A stretch of 10,917 nt of DNA, from the NCBI GenBank assembly GCA_021827885.1, contig JAKAUD010000200.1:1-10917 (forward strand), written 5' to 3'. The position numbers and the translations under genes were made by a program. The notes beneath the pieces were generated by a model. It had not been told where the DNA came from. It ran no database searches and saw only the letters and a list, made by a program, of their open reading frames with translations. Position 1 is the stretch's first letter. The number at the start of each line of letters is the position of its first letter. The stretch is from Thermoplasmata archaeon. GTDB lineage: Archaea; Thermoplasmatota; Thermoplasmata; Thermoplasmatales; Thermoplasmataceae. Of this stretch, positions 1 through 8,701 are shown in pieces.

Positions 1-1968
1 ATTTTTCACTATATTCTCAATTTTTTTAATATATTCTTTCGTTCCCAGAAAAATAAATTTGTCTACGGTACTCTTATGCAGTGAGAAGCTTAATCCAGGA
101 TGAGAAGTTGCAATTACAAAATGTTGTTTTCCCCATGGAATCTGCATCTCGCTTTCCTTAAGGCCAGCCCAAGAAGCAATTTTAAAACGTGATATACTTT
201 TGGTCTCTAATGATATGTCTTCTAATATTGCTTCCGCCCCTTTCAGTTCATATCTGTTAACCGCCAGTGTAATCAATGCATTGGTTGATTTTAAAAGTTC
301 CTTGACTTTCTCAATAACTGCACATCTAAGTGGATTTTGTTCCTCCCCATCTATTTCCTTGAAGACAGACGAAAAAACATCAAATATTTTCTTGCGATTC
401 TCTTGATCAATTCGGTCTGAAATGGAATTCATTACATTTTCATAAGATAGCAATTCAATCGAATTTCCTCTTTGCTTGAAAACTTCGGGGAAGTTTGGAC
501 TTCCCTTGAGCTTGAGTATTGTTTTCTGGAGTTCGAGAACAAATCTCTTTGAGTCCTTTCTAAGAGCTTCGCCTTGAATGGAGTCCAAAATAGGTAATAT
601 TTCATCAAGTAGATCCATATCCTCTACTACTATGTACTCGGCATCCGGGAGTGTCCCTTCATTAACGTTTAGTTCTTCCCATCTGGATGAAAGAGGGTTT
701 GGGTATCTTGAATCCGTTGTATTTAATTCTTTCCTCAGGTACTTCAGAATCGCATAGTTATCTATTGTATGAGGGATTACGTTGCATCCCTCTGCAACAG
801 GATCACGGTATAGATGATAGAGATGCCTAAGATCCTTATTCGTTGAAAACATTAAAATTATTGAGGTTCTGTTTTCCCTCAGGAACTCTATCAGGTTGTG
901 ACTTTTTTCGCCTCTGAAAATCCTATCCTTTATGAATTCATCTGTATTTGGAATAATGACAATTTCTGGGTTAACTTTCTTGACATAATCAAACAAGCTA
1001 GCTGGGTCTTCTTCGTCACTTATGAACGTTAATCTTTTGTTCTTAATTTGATGAGGTAGGGATAACTGAGGAAATGCATCGGTTGGTATTTTTGAGTATG
1101 GGTTGCCTATTGAAGTCAAGTTTAGCAAGATCTCCCACAACCATGTTTTGTCATAGTTAAGCCTGCCTATGTACTTTTCTCTTTCTGTAAATCTCAGGTC
1201 TATTTCTCCATTGACATTATATTCTTTTGTATCCTTTTTTCTGTTCAGCCGATTTATTTCTATCTTTCGGATACAATCTGGACCGTAGAGGTATTCATAT
1301 TCCTTTCTGATTTTGTTTCTACATATTAGGTAAGTATCATCACAATCATCTTTTGACCAGCTACCACTACCAACTTTCTTAACCTCGCATTCTACTATCT
1401 TTTTTAGTTTTATAAGTTGGGAACGGTCTATTTTTTTCATCTCGGCCCTAATGCTCTGCTCAAAATCACTCCCATTTGACGCAGCTTCCAGGAAGATTGT
1501 CTGTTTAAAGGTTTCAAAAATGTTTGGTTCTAGGAAGGTAGTATCCCCCCCACCAATTCTTCTTGGGCTGTCTATCACTATTGCTCTTCTTTCTGGATTG
1601 TTTAGCAGATATTCTGTCAGCAAAACGGGTAAAAATTTAATCCTATCCCACGGCCAAGTGATAAGGAAGTTACCTGCAGAATTCAGTGTTTTTATCCATT
1701 CTATGTATTCTTCCTCTAGTGCATTTGATCTTACCGCCCAAAGATCGGATATTTCTGAAAGGAATTTCTTTATCTCAGTTTTTTGGTAGCCTGGGATTTT
1801 TTTCAACGTATTACTGAAAGAATCGCTGTTAAAATCTACTCTATTTCTGAAAATACAGCCACAACCAAGACACCTAAACCAGATTTGGTCTATCTCTTGG
1901 ATACCAGCGCCTTCTAGGTGAGGCTCATGACATTCTGGACAGGTCAAAGAACGATGGAAAAAGTTCAT
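1..1968 (-). CDS. Large zinc-ribbon protein of unknown function at the end of a DISARM operon, possible DrmE-slot protein (3' end outside window)
   Basis: An uninterrupted minus-strand frame of 656 codons starts at ATG 1966-1968 and is still open at base 1, so the C-terminus is missing. The start overlaps the drmC stop as ATGA, showing translational coupling. Residues 10-36 carry a CPEC...CLGC zinc-ribbon pattern (C10, C13, C33, C36; C38 is an extra cysteine). A hydrophobic stretch at about 102-135 (containing ITWPWDRIKF) is followed by a basic loop. Residues 333-346 (NPEIVIIPNTDEFI) look like a beta-strand ending in an acidic DE pair, as in Walker B, and about 367-377 is another strand, so a degenerate helicase or ATPase fold is conceivable. 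I see no Walker A motif. Class 2 DISARM includes DrmE, a large protein of unknown function; position and size make this a DrmE candidate, but I do not recognise it by sequence. It is certainly coding; its function is unknown. Confidence 0.85.
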   Translation of the reverse strand, partial: MNFFHRSLTCPECHEPHLEGAGIQEIDQIWFRCLGCGCIFRNRVDFNSDSFSNTLKKIPGYQKTEIKKFLSEISDLWAVRSNALEEEYIEWIKTLNSAGNFLITWPWDRIKFLPVLLTEYLLNNPERRAIVIDSPRRIGGGDTTFLEPNIFETFKQTIFLEAASNGSDFEQSIRAEMKKIDRSQLIKLKKIVECEVKKVGSGSWSKDDCDDTYLICRNKIRKEYEYLYGPDCIRKIEINRLNRKKDTKEYNVNGEIDLRFTEREKYIGRLNYDKTWLWEILLNLTSIGNPYSKIPTDAFPQLSLPHQIKNKRLTFISDEEDPASLFDYVKKVNPEIVIIPNTDEFIKDRIFRGEKSHNLIEFLRENRTSIILMFSTNKDLRHLYHLYRDPVAEGCNVIPHTIDNYAILKYLRKELNTTDSRYPNPLSSRWEELNVNEGTLPDAEYIVVEDMDLLDEILPILDSIQGEALRKDSKRFVLELQKTILKLKGSPNFPEVFKQRGNSIELLSYENVMNSISDRIDQENRKKIFDVFSSVFKEIDGEEQNPLRCAVIEKVKELLKSTNALITLAVNRYELKGAEAILEDISLETKSISRFKIASWAGLKESEMQIPWGKQHFVIATSHPGLSFSLHKSTVDKFIFLGTKEYIKKIENIVKN

Positions 1969-2435
1969 GTTTGGTTGATCCTCCTCAATAAATCAAGGAT
2001 CCTGAAGGCTATTTGCTCATCTTCAATCAACAAACCTAATTCATAATTGGTAACCATACCTGAAAATGTTACGTTAGCGGAGCCAGTTATCACCTTTCTC
2101 CCATCTGCAACTAGAACTTTCGCATGTAGTAATTTATCTGAGATTCTGTGCAAAAGGAGGTTATTGTAATCTTTCTCAAGGGTAAAGATTTTCTTCATTG
2201 ATTCGTTCGTTGTTGATTCATTAGGATAGTATATAAAGACCTCAACAGGAACACCACGTTCCAGAGCATTTTCTATGCTTCGTACGATTTCCCTATCTGA
2301 AATTACATAGACTGTCAGCGAAAGGGAATTTCTACATCCTTCTATTACTTCCTTTATCATGGAAGCAAAGGACCTGACACCAGATCCTACCCACGAATCA
2401 CCTGTAGCCAATATGTGAATATAGTTACGTTCCAA
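1965..2435 (-). CDS. drmC: DISARM protein DrmC, phospholipase D-like (single HKD motif)
   Basis: This 156-residue protein has one complete HKD motif at residues 104-121: H104, K106, D111 and G118-S119-x-N121 (HAKVLVADGRKVITGSAN). Phospholipase-D-fold proteins with one motif usually dimerise to build one active site; the fold includes nucleases such as Nuc and BfiI as well as lipases. Residues 10-35 (ATGDSWVGSGVRSFASMIKE...) give the TG...helix beginning common in this group. The start is TTG at 2433-2435, directly after and in frame with the drmB TAA stop. The first ATG lies 25 codons in and would delete the conserved N-terminal segment, so TTG is preferred. It follows drmB and overlaps the next gene by 4 nt. 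DISARM membership rests on drmA and drmB next door. In studied DISARM systems drmC has been reported as less essential than drmA/B. No signal peptide or membrane segment is seen, so it should be cytoplasmic. Confidence 0.88.
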   Translation of the reverse strand: MERNYIHILATGDSWVGSGVRSFASMIKEVIEGCRNSLSLTVYVISDREIVRSIENALERGVPVEVFIYYPNESTTNESMKKIFTLEKDYNNLLLHRISDKLLHAKVLVADGRKVITGSANVTFSGMVTNYELGLLIEDEQIAFRILDLLRRINQT

Positions 2436-4256
2436 TTAATCACCAAGTATGATGTGTCTGTCAAGGCACATATTTCTGTGTTCACAAGATGTCTCCGACG
2501 TGAATAGGCAACTATAACAGCAAGAACCGTTGACCTTACCATTTATTTTCTGTGTCTCCATGCATAGCGGATCGTTAGAACAGAAACTGATATCCTCCAA
2601 AGCCTTTGCAATTATTTCTTCAAAAAGGCCATTTTTTAACATTCCAGCCAATCCACCCATACTTCCATCCTCACCAGGTGAGGTTGTGTAAATTAGAATG
2701 CCACCATTCTTGCTTTTATCATCAACGTAAACTCTTTCTCGAAGCGAAGCAGAAGAATATCCAGAATATTGAGAAATTGATCTAATCAACGAGTGCGATA
2801 GTGTATGAAACCACACAAATAATGGTTTCCTCGTAATATTATTCCAATAGGGATTTCCAAAAACTGTGGATGTGCCTGATGCTTCTTCAGCCTCCCACGC
2901 CCTAGCAGAGTTGTTCCTCAAATTCAGGTTCCCATCTGCTAAAGTAACAAAAATCCCTTCCCCGCGTCCCTCGTATCCGGGATACCAAATTTGATCAATC
3001 GTATTGAAGCCAGTAGGAATTTTGGCAGGTTCAGAAATGTTTTTCCCGCTAGTGCCCTCCTCGGTATACGGGATCCTAGAGTAACTGACCTGCGCAGTAA
3101 CCGTTCTCAATCTATCTATTGGGAATATGAATAAAGAAGGAATGTCTTTTCTAATGTCTTTAACGTTTATTGGCTGTGATATGCTGAAATTTTCGGAGGA
3201 CCTCGGTGCACCTGCCGATAATGAATAGTATTCCTCATATACAAAATCAAGAAACTCTTTACTTTCATCGTTTAGTCTTTCAAATAAGCTTTTCAAATCG
3301 CTTAATCCATTTTCATTTGTGAAGTTTATTATTGTTTTTTTAGCCTCCTCTGACACATGCTTCAGACCTTGTAATTTTCCGATAAATGAGTCTTTATCTG
3401 TATCTGGACTGATTGTTGCAAATATTGCCTCTATTGCTGAAGCAACTGTCGCTCTCTGAAGAACATTTGAGATAGCATTGTCATATTCTGGTATTGTTAG
3501 GAGAGTAATTGTTTCTGGATATCTCAAAGCACTGGATTGTCTTTGTAGAACCTTCATCTTGCGATCACAGTTACTCAGATTTCTTTCAACTTCAGTAATA
3601 AACGGGGCGCCACTTTCCCTAGATTTCGGTACTTCTCTTTCTGGTAGTCTTGCAGTACATGGTCTGAAATCAATCCTATATATGTCCTGCATAGTTGTTT
3701 TGTTTCTACACTTAGGGCATTCTATTATTATATCCGACAGAGAACTGCCCTCGCTCTTCCATAGAAAATAATCACCCCTACACTTATCTTTGGCGTTCTT
3801 GTGCACTGCAAAATCCCATCTAACTTCATCCATATGCCCATTCGTGCATGCCATAATGAATCTAACTGGTGATGTATCATCATCCTTACTGCATAATGGA
3901 CAATGAGCAGATCCAAACAAGATGGACGGATGTTTCGATTTCCTTCCATAACAAACCTTCCATCTGGGAAAGACATATGTCCACGAAATTCCTTCTATCT
4001 GTGGTTTTCCAAGTGATGCATTTGTTGGGATCGCAAACACTCTAGCATCTTGATTTTTCAGGTTCTTTAAAACCACTCTTAGCCTATTATCTGTTATTTC
4101 GAAATTTTCAATACTGTTAGAGTTCAGTATGTAGTTGCTGAACCCATTATTAATGGATGGGATGAGCCTTGGTCCATTTTCACTTTCAATTATTGCACCT
4201 GGCCCATAAGTCAATATATACTGAGATCTCGTTAAATGTTGCACTCTTCTTGTCAT
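2436..4256 (-). CDS. drmB: DISARM protein DrmB (DUF1998/MZB-type zinc-binding protein)
   Basis: The protein has 606 residues from the ATG at 4254-4256. The beginning (RRVQHLTRSQYILTYGPGA) matches the usual DrmB opening. A first cysteine group lies at about 119-122 (CPLC) with C137, then C180/C183 (CPKC). The C-terminal DUF1998 signature is complete: HTLSH near 484, GGILIYTT near 518, GSMGGL near 531, then a cysteine cluster C559, C565, C579/C580, C583, C591, C597 ending in LDR. DrmB partners the DrmA helicase; the DrmAB complex is the DNA-engaging core of DISARM, and DUF1998 proteins often accompany or fuse to such helicases. The frame is also open to an ATG at 4308-4310, but those 18 extra codons lie inside drmA, while the chosen ATG falls 1 nt after the drmA stop (TAA-A-ATG). 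It ends in TAA immediately before the TTG of drmC. Confidence 0.93.
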   Translation of the reverse strand: MTRRVQHLTRSQYILTYGPGAIIESENGPRLIPSINNGFSNYILNSNSIENFEITDNRLRVVLKNLKNQDARVFAIPTNASLGKPQIEGISWTYVFPRWKVCYGRKSKHPSILFGSAHCPLCSKDDDTSPVRFIMACTNGHMDEVRWDFAVHKNAKDKCRGDYFLWKSEGSSLSDIIIECPKCRNKTTMQDIYRIDFRPCTARLPEREVPKSRESGAPFITEVERNLSNCDRKMKVLQRQSSALRYPETITLLTIPEYDNAISNVLQRATVASAIEAIFATISPDTDKDSFIGKLQGLKHVSEEAKKTIINFTNENGLSDLKSLFERLNDESKEFLDFVYEEYYSLSAGAPRSSENFSISQPINVKDIRKDIPSLFIFPIDRLRTVTAQVSYSRIPYTEEGTSGKNISEPAKIPTGFNTIDQIWYPGYEGRGEGIFVTLADGNLNLRNNSARAWEAEEASGTSTVFGNPYWNNITRKPLFVWFHTLSHSLIRSISQYSGYSSASLRERVYVDDKSKNGGILIYTTSPGEDGSMGGLAGMLKNGLFEEIIAKALEDISFCSNDPLCMETQKINGKVNGSCCYSCLFTSETSCEHRNMCLDRHIILGD

Positions 4257-4257
4257 T

Positions 4258-7200
4258 TTAAACCACAAATCCTGTTGTTTCCTCAACTTCTCTGAGTGAT
4301 TGAGGTGCATTTTCGAATATCATCTTAAGATGGAATGCCTTGTGGTAAGGATCACCAAGCACCACATTCTTTTTTGGTTTTGTAAACGGGTACTCCACAA
4401 AGACTAGTTCACTAGTATCACGATCTCTAGCGATCATTGCCCAGCGGTCTGTTTGGCTTTCAAAATATTCCATAACCTCGTCCAGTTCCTGATTAGAACT
4501 AAATAAATTACGTAACCTGTTAACGCTTAATCGCTCAAAAAATTGTAAATCGCTTTTAGAGTTCTCTCCATTGATTACCATGCCATCTTCATGACTCCAT
4601 GCAATTGTTGCATTTACGAAATTACGTAAGAATGATACTATTGCTGGACCTGATCCGCGGGATAGGCTCCCTTTTGCGAAGGGGAAAACTGAGGAAGGCT
4701 CAACTTCAATATACTTTCTCTGATGATAGGCTGGAAATATCTCATAGTGGCTTAAATCACGAGGTCTACCTGCTCTCAAGAAAGTAACAACTAGTCCACC
4801 ATGAATTCTGCCCACTCTGCCTGTTGCCTGAATATATTGAACATTGGTCTTAGGCTGACCGTTGACTACCATCAAGGAGAGATGTGGGATATCAACGCCT
4901 GTCCCAAACATTGAGGTTGTAAAAATCGCATCTGGGTTTGACTTCATCACTCTATCATTCCCTCTTTCAAGTTCATCAAGAATCTGGGGTATATCAGTTG
5001 AATTTACTCTGCTTGAGAGCTCAACCACGTTATCTTGTTCAATCAATCTAGGGATTTCTCTTGCTATACTCTCTATTCTCTCGACAATATCTGCCCTGTA
5101 TAAACCTCTGGTCCCTCCCAATTCTCTTAGAGAATTGAAATAACCTACAAGAGTCCAATAAAACTTTGCATTGGGATCATTATCATTCTCCAAGGAAGAC
5201 TGTAGGAGGCTAGACCATATTCTTATGTTGGGTGTATGGGGCCCCCATCCTGATGAATAAATCCCGAGATATATGCGCCCCGCGGTGTTTTCATTCCAGC
5301 TATCGCGGTGCTTTCTAGACCTAATGAAGAAACTATCGTCTATATCTAGCCCATGAGGGGGAAATTCATTTACTTCCCTTGCAAAAAGATGCTTTATTTG
5401 AAATTCTGCATGCTTTATTGTCGCTGTCGATGCGATATATTTGGGATAAATTCCTCCTTCTTGGATCAAATTTTCTACAGAATTTTCATAAAGGCCGAAT
5501 AGACTCCCCAAGGGGCCTTCCAATAGGTGCAACTCATCCTGAACTATTAATTCTGGAGGTAGAAACGGCCTTATCTTCACTGAACCTGCTCGAACTGCCT
5601 CCTTCGTTGTATTCTTTGGAAGTATATCTCCACGGTAGTACCCGTAATATTTGTTGTACCTATCCACGTTTCCAAATATACCAGCTGCTCTAGGTTCATA
5701 TGCAAGTCGCGCAATTTTGTCGACTGTGCTTACCACAATCGTGGGATTATGGAAGTATACTTGTTCATCTACTGTATAAGCAGGTATTGGAATTCTCTTG
5801 CCAATGAAGAATGGTATATTCTCTTTCCTCTCAAATAGCCCGTCTGGGAAAGAATGTGAATCTGTTTCACTTGAGAAGGGAAGTCCCTCAGCATAATGTG
5901 GCACATTGTTCAATTCACAGTCAGGAGCGGGACAATAAATTTCGAAATCAGAATAGCTGTTTCTCTGTCTGCCCGGCTCTGGCCTGACTCCAAAATAACC
6001 CGGTCTCGATGGGCGTATAGGCACCAAGTCCACATCCTTCAACTGAAGTTTTGTCCATATTTCATCTATTTCTTCGATTCCTAATCTTTTATCATCAAGC
6101 AGTTTTAGAGTAAGCGTAAAGTGATGATTATCCATATTTTTGTTTTCTATTGAAATATCTCGAACAGTTTTTATTCCTATTTCTTTTAGGCGAGATCTTA
6201 TAAGTTCTTCAAGATTTCTTTCATCAAGCGTAGATTGTATAATCAGGTGCAACTTGTTCTCCCTCTTATCTGGTAAACCAGATCTCGGCACTGAGAGCCA
6301 TGCCCCACATGCAGGACAGGTGGTTATTTGTGCGGGCTCACCGTTTGAGGATTCCTGATCACTCTGAATCCCTTTGAGAATCTCCAGTGCATTTCCGGGC
6401 CCTCTGAGTTGGTTAGGAGTTACCGACCCACCTACCCACAAACCTATTGAGAATCGAGTTGAGCCATAAATCCAATCGCCATCAATGTCGCAATCATTTG
6501 GTCTCCACCCAGCCCATCTTTCATTTTGAATTCGCAAATACTCTGCAGCGGTTATCATCCTGAGTGTTCTTCTAAACTGCTGGGTGGTGAGCAATCTCAG
6601 GGTGTAACGGGTTAAAATAGATGTGCCTCCCCCAGTGCCCTCTGCAGTAAGGCCCACAGCAGCTTTTCGTCTCCTTAGAGCTATTAGGAATGCCATTATA
6701 CCGAGGTAGGCTTCAGTTTTGCCTCCCCCCGTTGGGACCCAAAGAAGATCAACCTTTTTCCTGTATCCAGATTCAGGAATCAACAGAGGTTCAATATTTA
6801 TAAGAAAAAACGCAAGCTGGAAAGGTCTCCAGATAAAATCCTGTTTGCCCTTCCATTTGTTCTGTAACCAAATTGTTCTATTAGCAAAGCAAAAAGATAA
6901 TCTTGCGTCCTTATTCTGAATGAGAACCTCAAGTCCCTTTTCGAGTCGGTGCAACAATTCTATTTGTTTTTCAACAATGATCTCACCTACTCTTCTATCA
7001 TTCTCATTTAGGGTGCTGATCTTCGCTATATTCCCCTCAATCCATTTCTTGTATGAGGTTATCAAAGGATTTATGACATTAGATAGGGTCTCTTCTTCCC
7101 ACAGTTCTGATAAATGGAAGGAGGACAGCACTGGGGCCTCGCCGAATGAGGAATCCCACTCGGTAATTGGCGAAGAGTCTGCAAACATTGGTATAAACTC

Positions 7201-8019
7201 TGTCCTTACATCAGCAAAGTTAAATTCCTTACATTCCGTAAATTCTTGACCATCTGGCCATGTGAATTCGTAGAAATATTCAGGGTAATCAATATTTAAC
7301 CAGATTGCAGAGCACATATTTCCTTTGGCTAACACTGGTTTGTGTCTATACAGGAACTCAAATACGTCTTCACCAGACCCTCGACCTTCTGACAGAGGTG
7401 ACAAAGTTGTTCCTTTTTCCAGTTTTACTCTCAAAGAAGCTTGAAAAAGGCTAGCTTCAGTGATCTCATCACCATAGCAGGCATCTGATTTTATGGTTAA
7501 CTCGTTAACGATATTAGCGATAATTACCAACACCCCATTTTTCCTCTGTACTTTTCTCAAATGAAGAACTATGGAACCATCTTTTCCAGAATATATGGAA
7601 ATTTTATGCGAGCTTTCCTCCAGACTTATTTCTCTTATGTATCTGTAAGGCACTCGCTTCCATACTTTTTTGGCGTCATCCTTTTTATACCTTCCCCATG
7701 TTGCACATATCTTGAATCTTGGATTATTCCCGGATACTAAAAAAGATAAACCAAAGAGCCTGGGTTTTGTTCTGGGGTCTATTTCTGAAAAAGAATAATT
7801 TGCCGATAAGTCTTCCTCCACATCATCTTCTCTTGATGGATCGTCAACCCCCGACTTTGTACTTTCTGAATCTGGACTTATGTTGTTGATTATACAGTTC
7901 TGAGGGATAATAACTCCTGTTACATATTCCTTACTGGGATCCGATTCCATCTCCTCATACACACCGTTTCTTGGTCCATGCACATCTTTTATCAGTTCCT
8001 TAATCAATTCATCACGCAT
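4258..8019 (-). CDS. drmA: DISARM helicase DrmA (SF2 DNA helicase)
   Basis: This 1253-residue protein has the full set of superfamily 2 helicase motifs. Motif I is VPTGGGKTEAY at 428-438, motif Ia TRYTLRLLTTQQ near 470-481, a TVDK segment near 765, motif II DELH at 828-831 (QDELHLLEGPLGS), motif III STAT at 864-867, motif V FGTGVDIPHLS near 1038-1048 and motif VI QATGRVGR at 1064-1071. Between motifs Ia and II sits an insertion with two cysteine pairs (C568/C571 in CPACG; C696/C701 in CPAPDC), probably one zinc site. Residues 1-400 precede the motor and begin with the DVHGPRNGVYEE segment typical of DrmA. With DrmB it forms the DNA-binding and translocating core of DISARM that acts on invading DNA. 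The ATG at 8017-8019 overlaps the end of the glycosylase gene by 8 nt. Length and motif order are complete; no frameshift is seen. Confidence 0.95.
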   Translation of the reverse strand: MRDELIKELIKDVHGPRNGVYEEMESDPSKEYVTGVIIPQNCIINNISPDSESTKSGVDDPSREDDVEEDLSANYSFSEIDPRTKPRLFGLSFLVSGNNPRFKICATWGRYKKDDAKKVWKRVPYRYIREISLEESSHKISIYSGKDGSIVLHLRKVQRKNGVLVIIANIVNELTIKSDACYGDEITEASLFQASLRVKLEKGTTLSPLSEGRGSGEDVFEFLYRHKPVLAKGNMCSAIWLNIDYPEYFYEFTWPDGQEFTECKEFNFADVRTEFIPMFADSSPITEWDSSFGEAPVLSSFHLSELWEEETLSNVINPLITSYKKWIEGNIAKISTLNENDRRVGEIIVEKQIELLHRLEKGLEVLIQNKDARLSFCFANRTIWLQNKWKGKQDFIWRPFQLAFFLINIEPLLIPESGYRKKVDLLWVPTGGGKTEAYLGIMAFLIALRRRKAAVGLTAEGTGGGTSILTRYTLRLLTTQQFRRTLRMITAAEYLRIQNERWAGWRPNDCDIDGDWIYGSTRFSIGLWVGGSVTPNQLRGPGNALEILKGIQSDQESSNGEPAQITTCPACGAWLSVPRSGLPDKRENKLHLIIQSTLDERNLEELIRSRLKEIGIKTVRDISIENKNMDNHHFTLTLKLLDDKRLGIEEIDEIWTKLQLKDVDLVPIRPSRPGYFGVRPEPGRQRNSYSDFEIYCPAPDCELNNVPHYAEGLPFSSETDSHSFPDGLFERKENIPFFIGKRIPIPAYTVDEQVYFHNPTIVVSTVDKIARLAYEPRAAGIFGNVDRYNKYYGYYRGDILPKNTTKEAVRAGSVKIRPFLPPELIVQDELHLLEGPLGSLFGLYENSVENLIQEGGIYPKYIASTATIKHAEFQIKHLFAREVNEFPPHGLDIDDSFFIRSRKHRDSWNENTAGRIYLGIYSSGWGPHTPNIRIWSSLLQSSLENDNDPNAKFYWTLVGYFNSLRELGGTRGLYRADIVERIESIAREIPRLIEQDNVVELSSRVNSTDIPQILDELERGNDRVMKSNPDAIFTTSMFGTGVDIPHLSLMVVNGQPKTNVQYIQATGRVGRIHGGLVVTFLRAGRPRDLSHYEIFPAYHQRKYIEVEPSSVFPFAKGSLSRGSGPAIVSFLRNFVNATIAWSHEDGMVINGENSKSDLQFFERLSVNRLRNLFSSNQELDEVMEYFESQTDRWAMIARDRDTSELVFVEYPFTKPKKNVVLGDPYHKAFHLKMIFENAPQSLREVEETTGFVV

Positions 8020-8701
8020 TTAGAACACTCCTCTTTTTGATTGCAAAGTTGCAAATATCATTGATAGGGCAAATCTCACACCCTGGATGTTTAGGAAGAC
8101 ACATCTTCGCACCCAGATCTATCATGAAGAACGAAATTATTCTTGGAACTTCATCACCAATAAAACCACGCATTAGATCTTCAAATTTTTTGCTGCGTCT
8201 AGATGAATCCGAAATTTCGATTCCGCATACCCTACCCAATATTCTGACAGTGTTTGTGTCAAGTACTGGTTCGGGTTTGTTAAGTCCGAAACAAATAACT
8301 GCAGATGCGATGTATTTTCCTACACCGGGCAGGGTCATTAAGGTCTCTTTCTGTAAAGGAATATCTCCACCAAAATCATTTACAACTACTTCTGAAAGTT
8401 CATATAGCAAGTTCGTTCTCCACGAAAGTCCAAGACTTCTGAGTTCTTCAATTATGACTATTTTAGGCGCGTTCAACATAGATCTGAAATCAGGATACTT
8501 AGTGATGAAGGTTTCATAAATCTCACGGACCTGATCGGCTTTTGTTCTGTGCAGAAATATTTCAGCTATCAGAATTCTATAGATATCGCAAGTTCTCCGC
8601 CAAGGGAAATCTCTGCTGTTTCGCGTGCCCCAATCCAATATTTCCATTCTGAATTTCTTTTGAATTACTTTGTTGAAACAGAGAGAATCGTCATTTTCCA
8701 T
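8012..8701 (-). CDS. mig: MIG-type T/G-mismatch-specific DNA glycosylase (HhH-GPD, 4Fe-4S)
   Basis: The 229-residue protein belongs to the endonuclease III/MutY superfamily. Seen directly: DFPWR at 31-35, the helix-hairpin-helix LPGVGKY at 124-130, the catalytic aspartate D148 in VLDTNTVR, and a 4Fe-4S cluster motif C201-x6-C208-x2-C211-x5-C217. The residue after GVGK is Tyr130. At this place endonuclease III has Lys, MutY has Ser, and the MIG enzyme of Methanothermobacter has Tyr, which marks thymine removal from T:G mismatches. The N-terminal pattern (RDFPWR, then L..EI.L.RT) also resembles MIG. There is no MutY-type C-terminal NUDIX-like domain. Known MIG genes sit beside a C5-methyltransferase, and this one directly follows drmMII: its ATG comes right after the methyltransferase TAA, in the same frame. 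The likely role is repair of deaminated 5-methylcytosine. An adenine glycosylase role is less likely. Confidence 0.88.
   Translation of the reverse strand: MENDDSLCFNKVIQKKFRMEILDWGTRNSRDFPWRRTCDIYRILIAEIFLHRTKADQVREIYETFITKYPDFRSMLNAPKIVIIEELRSLGLSWRTNLLYELSEVVVNDFGGDIPLQKETLMTLPGVGKYIASAVICFGLNKPEPVLDTNTVRILGRVCGIEISDSSRRSKKFEDLMRGFIGDEVPRIISFFMIDLGAKMCLPKHPGCEICPINDICNFAIKKRSVLNA

Noticed and set aside
1451..1789. 112-codon plus-strand open frame
   Set aside because: Antisense to the unbroken 656-codon minus-strand gene; no recognisable motifs.
4257..4310. Longer drmB reading from ATG 4308-4310
   Set aside because: The extra 18 codons lie wholly within the drmA 3' end and do not resemble the usual DrmB N-terminus; the ATG at 4254-4256 sits 1 nt after the drmA stop and fits the family start.
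8037..8519. 160-codon plus-strand open frame
   Set aside because: Antisense shadow of the glycosylase, whose frame carries all catalytic and Fe-S motifs.
8012..8701. Ordinary MutY or endonuclease III
   Set aside because: Tyr rather than Ser or Lys after GVGK, no C-terminal MutY domain, and direct pairing with a 5mC methyltransferase point to the MIG type.
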